Below are positions 56,736-64,000 of a DNA stretch of 64,000 bases, one piece after another. Below the pieces are notes generated by a model. It saw only the letters and a program-made list of their open reading frames with translations, was not told where the DNA came from and made no database searches. Each line of letters begins with the position of its first letter. The first letter of the stretch is position 1. The position numbers and the translations under genes were made by a program. This DNA is from Glycine soja (lineage: Eukaryota > Streptophyta > Magnoliopsida > Fabales > Fabaceae), in the NCBI RefSeq assembly GCF_004193775.1, contig NC_041004.1:29722411-29786410 (forward strand), in the 5' to 3' direction.

Positions 56736-57180
56736 AAGTGAACTGCATAATCATGATATTAGTATGTTTGATATCTCAGATATAACATTATATTGTAAAG
56801 ATAAATTATCGTGTGAGGATCATTCTGCAAGAAGTGAGCCAATCCTAAAGATGAACAATTCTTTTTTGGATAATACAGTGCCTTCTGATCATAACCAATT
56901 GGCTCAATCTTCTCCATAGGTTCGGCTTGGCTCTTCAGAGGTACCTTCTGATCCTATCTTTGATCATGAAATTGTTTTTCTTGATCCTACCCTTGATAAT
57001 ACTAATTTAGATGAAGCTGATCATGAAATTGATCCTTGTCTGTGTGAAACCACCAACACATCAAACACTGAGTCTACTATTGTCCAATATAATCTTTAAC
57101 CCCGCTCTAATCGTGGTAAACCTCCAGCTAAATATGAACTAGACCTCCAAGCCAAAGTTAAATATCCCATTAGTAAATAT

Positions 57181-58188
57181 GTGTCATATCACAAGTTATC
57201 CCAGTCATATGCATCATTTGTATCTCAATTATCTTCCATTTCTATTCCTAGTAATATACAGGAAGCTTTGGCAGATCCTAGATGGACCAAAGCAATGGTT
57301 GATGAGATGGCAGCTTTAGAAAAAAAACAACACTTGGGATCTTGTGTCCTTACCAAGAGGAAAGAAAATTGTGGACTACAAATGGGTATTTACAATCAAA
57401 CACAAAGCTGATGGAACTATTGAGACGTATAAAGCACGACTTATGGCCAAAGGTTACACTCAGTCTTATAGAAAGAGATGTTTGCACTGATAGCCAAGCT
57501 CAACACAGTGATAATACTTTTGTCGCTAGCAGCAAACCAAGATTGGCCTCTTCTACAATTTGATGTGAAAAATGCTTTCCTACATGGAGAAACTTTAGAA
57601 GAAATTTATATGGATTCCTCACTAGGCATGACAGATTCAAATGGAATGAAGGTTTGCAAATTAAAGAATGCTTTATATGGATTAAAACAATCTCCAAGAG
57701 CATGGTTTGGAAGGTTTACCAAGTCTATGAAGGCTTTTGGCTATAGATCAAGTAACTTTGATCACACCTTATTTTTGAAGAGAGGTAAAGGAAAAATTAT
57801 AACTTTGATTATATACGTAGATGACATGATTATTACAAGAAATGACCAAGATGAAATTTCTAGTTTGCAACGATACCTTGCATCTAAACTTGAGATGAAA
57901 AAACTTAGAAACCTCAAATATTGTTTGGGTATTGAAGTAGCTAGATCAAAACATGGTATTTTTCTATGCCAAAGAAAATATAATCTTGACTTACTATCGG
58001 AAACTGGGCTGCTTGGAAGTAAATCAATTGATACACCAATTAAACAAAATCATAAACTCTCTCAATGCTCAAATTCAGCAAGCATAGACAGAGGGAGATA
58101 CCAAAGGCTGGTAGGAAAACTAATTGGTGTATCAATTTATGCAGTGAATGTCGTTAGTCAATTTATCCAGATATTACCTATGCAGTGA
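57181..58188 (+). pseudogene. Copia reverse transcriptase, frameshifted
   Basis: 57181-57411 gives the RT start (IQEALADPRWTKAMVDEMAA LEKK). A frameshift after that moves the match into other frames (VDYKWVF-like and ARLMAKGYTQ-like sequence near 57370-57460). The main frame 57478-58188 has FDVKNAFLHGETLEEIYMD, KLKNALYGLKQSPRAWF, the active site YVDDMIITRND, GIFLCQRKYNLDLL and a TPIKQNHKL end. YVDD is intact. Confidence 0.9.
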
Positions 58189-58769
58189 ATGTCGTTAATT
58201 TATGCATGACCCACGAAAACTTCATATGGATGTTGTCAAGAGGATTTTGAGATATTTGAAGTCCACTCCTAGAAAATGAATTTTGTTCTCAAATCTTGGA
58301 AACTTAAAGGTAGAAAGGTACACTGATACAGATTGGGAAGGGTTCAAAAGATGATAGAAGATCTACCTCTTGATACTTTACTTTTGTAGGAGGGAACCTT
58401 GTAACTTGGAGGAGTAAAAAACAGCCCGTAGTAGCAAGATCTAGTGCTGAAGCAGAATTCAGAGGCATGACACTCGATGCATGTGAACTTTTCGGGGTTA
58501 AAAATATACTATTAGATTTGGGTTTTAAACCCAATGAAACTATGAGTTTGTACTGTGACAATACGTCAGCTATAGAAATTGCTCACAATCATGTCCAACA
58601 TGATAGAACAAAGCATGTGGAGATTGATAGACATTTCATCAAAGAGAAGCTTGGAGCTGAAATAATTTCCTTTCCCTTTGTAAGATCTGAATTGCAGTTA
58701 GTTGATGTTCTTACCAAAGGAGTGTCAAGCAGAGTGTTTAATGAGTCTCTATTCAAGTTGGGAATGTGA
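58189..58769 (+). pseudogene. Copia RNase H and C-terminus
   Basis: Damaged up to about 58440. Then 58467-58769 reads LDACELFGVKNILLDLGFKP, SLYCDNTSAIEIAHNHVQHD, RTKHVEIDRHFIKEKL and LVDVLTKGVSS, the standard C-terminal half of copia RNase H. It ends at TGA 58767-58769 just before the polypurine tract. Confidence 0.9.
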
Positions 58770-58797
58770 GATATCCATGCACCAACTTGAGTGGGGG

Positions 58798-59086
<289 letters not shown>

Positions 59087-60760
59087 GTTAGGGTGTTTGG
59101 TTCCACATTCGACATGTTTTTCACATACCAGACATGAAAATTATAGTTTCCACATTCCAAACTTGATTTCTTACTTCTCAACCTGGCCTCTTTACATGAT
59201 ATAGGATTTGTTTTAAGGACTGACTTAGCTTTGTTTGAAACAAGGATTGCTTTGGAAACTTTTTAGAATCAGATGTAAATAATAAGTAATAAAAGGTTTC
59301 CTGTTAGTATTAAAAGAAAATCTTTTAAATTATTAACTTCTATAACATTAAAGGCTCTTTTGGTAGCCCAAATTCCTTAGTAGCACAATGAAATTTTTCT
59401 TTACCTTTTCTCTGTCACTCTGTATTTTAAGACAAAGGACTACAAATTGAACAAATTTTTGGCCACTTGCTTGCAGTCTTTCACTCTTTCCATTGGTTGT
59501 CTTCTTTTCAATTGTACTTTTTGCAGCCTTTGTTGGGTGACTTTGGTCATTACATTTGGTTTTGCTTTGACAAAACAAGTATATTAAGCAACACGTCTGT
59601 AATCTTTACTTAGATTTTTATTTTTATTTCTTAAATTGATCTTGGTTACTAAATTGGTGGTTAGCTGAATCATTGTTGTTTCTTTCTCTGAACTGATAGT
59701 ACACTATGATCTCTTCCATCATTTGGAACTATTCAGATGGCTTGTAGTGTTTTCCAAATAAAGGAAATTGCTTTTTCCACCCCTTTTAACTTACATTACA
59801 TAAATTAATATTAAATTGCAGAATTTTTTGATGTAGAAACCAAAATGAAAAAGGGTATATAGTCGTTCCTTTGATGCAATGTGAAAGATCAAACTATTTT
59901 GATGTGGTCAGGTGCTAAAAAGTATTAGTTTTCATGCTTTTTCTGAGCATACAAATTGAGATCAACTTTCTTGAGTTTCATAACCATTTGGCAACTTGAC
60001 AATGAAATCATGTGCATTAGTTGCTTTAGCCACACTTAACACAGATTCCATTGAAGCCCCTTCTTTTCCAAATAATGTTATTCCTTTTAATGGAAGTGGC
60101 CAAGAGCACAAGCTCCTGATTTACTAGGCCAAAAATGAATTCTTTTTTACTTTTTAGGGAAGTTTTACCAAAACCCCAATCTTCAATTCTTCCCAACATC
60201 AACCCCTTTGCAAAATTTGGCTTTATTCCAAATTCCAAATTCCAGTTTTTTTAAAGTGCACTACTAGAATTTTTTAATGTTTAATTTTTCCCAACATATG
60301 AATAAATTGTTCATATTAAAGATATTGCGTGTTTTGTTTCTGCTATCCAACCAACAAATCCATAAGACTCAATCATAATCTTCCCAAATAGTGCTGGAAC
60401 AATGAACATGACTGAAAGTAGTATGACTGCCAATAAAAGTCTTAATGAAAGTACAAATACAAAGATGTGGAAGAATAGGAATGTTGACATTTCAAATTCA
60501 TGTAAAGGTCAGATTCAATGGTTTTCAAAGGGCATTTGTTAAAGAATAAAAAAAGAGAAGCTTTTAGGGAAGTGTTACAAATCTATCATCGTGATTCCTA
60601 AAGCACTCTCACAAGATTTTCAACTAAAGCTTTCTATCTATTAATTCTTTAACCGGTTCTCTAAGGGTTCTTGTACGCAGTTCCATTAATTATTATACAC
60701 CAACAAGCATTTTTGATAGGAAGACTAAAAGAAATGTGTCACTAATGCACTTATTATGTG
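59087..60760. other. AT-rich interval without a gene
   Basis: No gene or repeat family recognised. Both strands have only short chance frames. Confidence 0.5.
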
Positions 60761-61040
60761 TTGGTGAATTAAAGGGAGTAAACACCGGGATATTTACACC
60801 AATGAGTCATGAGCAACCATATAAGAAAACTTGACACCACATTTAACCCAAAACCTTAAGGCTCAGGTTTATGAGTCAATTGGCTCTTATACCAACTATT
60901 GGTGAATTGAATGGAGTAAACACCGAAGAAATTTACACCAATGAGCCATGAGCAACCACATAAAGGAACTTGGCACCACACTTTAACCCAAAACCTTAAG
61001 ACTTAGGTTTGTGGATCTTCTCCTCACTTATATGGTACTC
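60761..61040 (+). repeat. 138-bp tandem duplication
   Basis: ttggtgaatt at 60761 recurs at 60899. Both units contain gagtaaacaccg, atttacaccaatgag, catgagcaacca and acccaaaaccttaag. Two imperfect copies follow each other directly. Confidence 0.88.
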
Positions 61041-61100
61041 AACTTTTCCACTTTTACTCGATGTAAGACTTCACCTCACACTTGTTCTCGAAAAAAAAAT

Positions 61101-61658
61101 TGAAGAGTTTCAAGCCAAAAGATAAGGTGCATGCATATTGGAAATTGAATTTTTATCACTAAGGTTTAGGTAATACAAAGTGGAAGATTGCATTTTACTA
61201 GATGAACCTTAGTTGAATTGATGCATTGAAATTTATTTTTGTTTCAAATTCCAAGAGAATTTATTTATTATAGTTGGTGACAATCTTCACTGTAAATAGA
61301 GAAGAGATTTAGTGGAGACACAACACATGAATAGAGAGTGTGTGAGAAGAGAGATTGTAAAACAAAGTTACTTTGTTGAGAGAAAAGTGTCTTTGTGTGA
61401 GAGCGTTATCATTTCTTGTAACCATTGAGTGGGGTACTCGGGTTTGTAGAGTGATAAGGGTGGGTTACAATCTTATAATCATTTTTGTGATGGTGAAATA
61501 CTTTTTGAGATGGTTCCGTGGACGTAGACAAGAGGTGTCGAACCACCTTAAATCCTTGTGTTTGTTATTATTTTTCCTATGGTGTAATCCTTGTTGTGTT
61601 CTCACGATCCTTTATGGGGGTGAGTAATTTTATTTGTGGGAGTGTTGATTACCCAATA
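61101..61658 (+). repeat. 5' LTR of miniature element
   Basis: Begins tgaagagtttcaagccaaaag and ends gattacccaata directly before the PBS. The short plus-strand frame inside is not a gene. Confidence 0.8.
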
Positions 61659-61659
61659 G

Positions 61660-61670
61660 TGGTATCAGAG
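61660..61670 (+). promoter_or_regulatory. Primer-binding site
   Basis: tggtatcagag matches the initiator tRNA-Met PBS used by many plant LTR elements. Confidence 0.8.
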
Positions 61671-61968
61671 ATATGGCTAGGAGCACACTAAGATTCGAGA
61701 TGGGGGAGAAGATATCACGAGGGTACTAATATGTTGGTTCAAAGTGGGGATGCAAGGTGTATATGGGGAGACACTTGTTGTTGCGAGAATAGAAACATAA
61801 GGGTAATTTTTGTTATTTGGATGGGTAAGCCTTGAAGAGGAACCATGAAAACAAAGTGAAGTTTCCTAATGTTGTAAAAATGTTGGGAGATACTTCCGTT
61901 GGAAGGAAAGTTTGTTCACTTTCAAATTGATCAAATGATATTTCTCTTTTGGCTTGAGTGGGAGAATC

Positions 61969-62507
61969 GTAGAGTTCCAAGCCAAAAGATAAGATACATG
62001 CATATTGGAAATTGAATTTTTATCACTAAGATTTAGGTGACTTAAATGTAAAGTGAAAGATTGCATTTTATTAAATGAACCTTAGTTGAATAGATGTATT
62101 GGAAGTTGTTTTTGTTTCAACTTCCAAGAGAACTTATTTATTATAGTTGGTGATAATATTCACTATAAATAAAGAAAATATTTAGTAGATACACAATACA
62201 TGAAAAGAGAGAGTGTGTGAGAAGAGAGATTGTGAAACAAAGTCACTTTGTTGAGAGAAAAACGTCTTTGTATGAGAGTTTTATCATTTCTTGTAATCAC
62301 TGAGTAGGGTACTTGAGTTTGTAGATTGATACACTATTTAGGGTGGATTATAATCTTGTAATCATTTTTGTGATGGTGAAATACTTTTTGAGACAATTTC
62401 GTGGACATAAGCAAGAGGTGTCGAACTATGATGTAATCTTTGTTGTGTTCTCATGATCATTTGTGAAAGTGAATAATTTTATTTGTGGGAATGTTGATTA
62501 CCCAACA
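61969..62507 (+). repeat. 3' LTR of miniature element
   Basis: Begins gtagagttccaagccaaaag and ends gattacccaaca. Co-linear with the 5' LTR across its length, with a small insertion near 62325 and a deletion near 62430. Confidence 0.8.
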
Positions 62508-64000
62508 TTATATACTAGTTTATGATGAGAAGACCTATATGCTTTTGTAGATACGTGGCCAAAGAGAATTTTTCATGCGCTGATGGCTTTTCATTCTGTC
62601 ATTTTACCAAAACTTACTATAATCGCCACAATCTAAAGTTTCTATTTTCTTAAATTTTATTATATCCCAATACTGAACCTCCATAAAAATTCAATATTTT
62701 CTAGTAACAATTTTTTTGTGTAATTGCTATTTTGAAGGAACTTATATATTTGTTCGTTGAAAAATTATTATCTTTCTATAATAATGAAAATCTCTATAAA
62801 TGAAGAATTTGTATTATGGAAGAATTTATTATATCTCTTTATTAAAGCATATTAAAAGCATGGTTTCACTTCTTTCCTAAGCCTTTAAAATTACATAATT
62901 TAGCATATTTGATTGAGATTTTAAATGATTTTTTTATATAAAAAAGTTTTGTGATATTCAATCAGAAGTTTTGAATGATATAAATAAATCTTGTGATATT
63001 CAAGAATTTTTTAATGATATAAATAAATCTTGTGATATTCAATTAAGACTTTTAAGATTTTTTATTGAGGACAATAAAATATAGTGGTATTCAATTAAGA
63101 TTTTTTTATAACTTATAAAAAGTCTTTTGATATTAAAAAATATACAAATTTTGATGAATTTTTTTTTTAAGAATGATCTCGATGGATTTCATTAAGACTT
63201 TTTAGTATAAAACATCTATCAAATAACTTCACCTCAACCCTTAAGATTTTGCTAGACTTTTTTTCTTTCTTTTTCTATTGGTTATCATATTTTCTTCTCT
63301 CTCATCATAATATTATCTTCTATGTTTAATATTCTTCAAGACGTGTGTGTCATATATGTTTATCTTATTCTATTGGAATAAAAAATGTCAAATAAATATA
63401 TTGATCCTCTTTGTATTTTTCTATTTGTTTTCTAAATTAATGTTTGTCTTATGTGCTAACACTCACCATGTTTTTAAAATTAATGAGTTCATCATCTGCT
63501 TAATGCAATATTTTCGATAACTGTCACACTTAATTTCATCATCCACATGACTCAGTAACTCTTACAAATTTTCTGTCCTCACTACTCCCTTTTATCTCAT
63601 TTAAACATGTCATTGGATTTATCATAAAAAATTATAGTAATTAAAAAAAACCAACATATAATTTTAAATTTATTTTTCAAATCCAAAATGTGAATGAGAA
63701 TATGCTATTGTAAGAAAAGAAGGGTTAATATTGAAGGACATAAAGTTAGAATCAATTTAACTATTAAAAGGTTAAAAAAAACTATATTGATTTTATTTTT
63801 TTTATTCAAACCTTATCATTACTCTTGTAATTTTGAATGTGTTTTTAAAAATTTATAAAATCCTTTCAAATCTTATAAATATATAAAAGTCTTTTCAAAT
63901 CTTTTAATTTATGATATAAATTCATTAAAATTCAAACTACCATACAATTCTTGTAAATAAATCTGATAAGTCATAATATTTCTACATAATCTTTAAAATT
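62508..64000. other. AT-rich end of window
   Basis: No gene. Imperfect repeats of aaatcttgtgatattcaa occur at 62950-63070, with related aagtctttt/aaatctt motifs to 63130 and again at 63840-63900. They suggest a degraded transposon or MITE pair, not resolved. Confidence 0.45.

Larger units (their letters stand above)
61101..62507 (+). mobile_element. Miniature LTR retrotransposon (TRIM/LARD-like, non-coding)
   Basis: Two direct repeats of about 540-560 bp (61101-61658 and 61969-62507) flank about 310 bp. A PBS tggtatcagag lies at 61660-61670, right after the first repeat. A purine tract (gagtgggaga, 61956-61965) lies just before the second. Both repeats end gttgattacccaAYA. The interior has no open frame of note. 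This is the layout of a non-autonomous LTR element mobilised in trans. The LTRs have many substitutions and small indels, so the insertion is not recent. No clear flanking duplication was found. Confidence 0.82.

Overview
The window reads as plant nuclear DNA, most likely soybean (Glycine) or a close legume. The basis is an intron-containing, very AT-rich background, Ty1/copia, Ty3/gypsy and LINE remnants, LTRs rich in the palindrome GTAATCGATTAC, and CACTA transposons whose ends carry arrays of ACATCGGTT-type inverted repeats. I associate these repeat styles with soybean; that assignment is inference. I see one credible intact host gene: a single-exon AP2/ERF transcription factor of the cytokinin response factor (CRF) type at 14744-15595. 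Nearly everything else is nested and decayed mobile DNA.

Layout. 1-4700: AT-rich tandem repeats with an imperfect higher-order repeat of about 1.8 kb. 4976-12243: a minus-strand LINE split by a Ty1/copia element (5539-9706) with 5-bp target duplications. 12244-18500: the CRF gene in AT-rich flanks with an ATT microsatellite. 18677-36179: a large CACTA-type element, or two abutting ones. It holds a broken Ulp1/C48-like transposon gene, a nested solo LTR, and fragments of at least eight unrelated host genes: rhomboid-like, reticulon-like, S-locus lectin receptor kinase, WAT1-type transporter, ARG1-type DnaJ, glutathione peroxidase, PPR protein and polyamine/amino-acid transporter. 36183-41935: a minus-strand Ty3/gypsy pol split by an LTR-like insert (38878 to about 40250) that recurs at 45730-47116. 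41936-45729: AT-rich DNA without recognisable genes. 47353-53283: a CACTA left end, then nested LTRs. 53591-54884: a small CACTA with a C48-protease exon. 55085-59086: a SINE candidate, TA repeats and a 5'-truncated copia element. 60761-62507: tandem repeats and a miniature LTR element with a PBS and about 310 bp inside. The rest is AT-rich and featureless.

The main biological point is the 18.7-36.2 kb block. It looks like a Pack-CACTA: a cut-and-paste transposon that has collected exons from many genes in both orientations, often with their splice signals. The flanks at 18676 and 36180 both look like parts of one gypsy LTR, which favours a single large insertion, but an extra terminus-like sequence at 22394 leaves a two-element model open. 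All calls come from reading the sequence; no database search was run.
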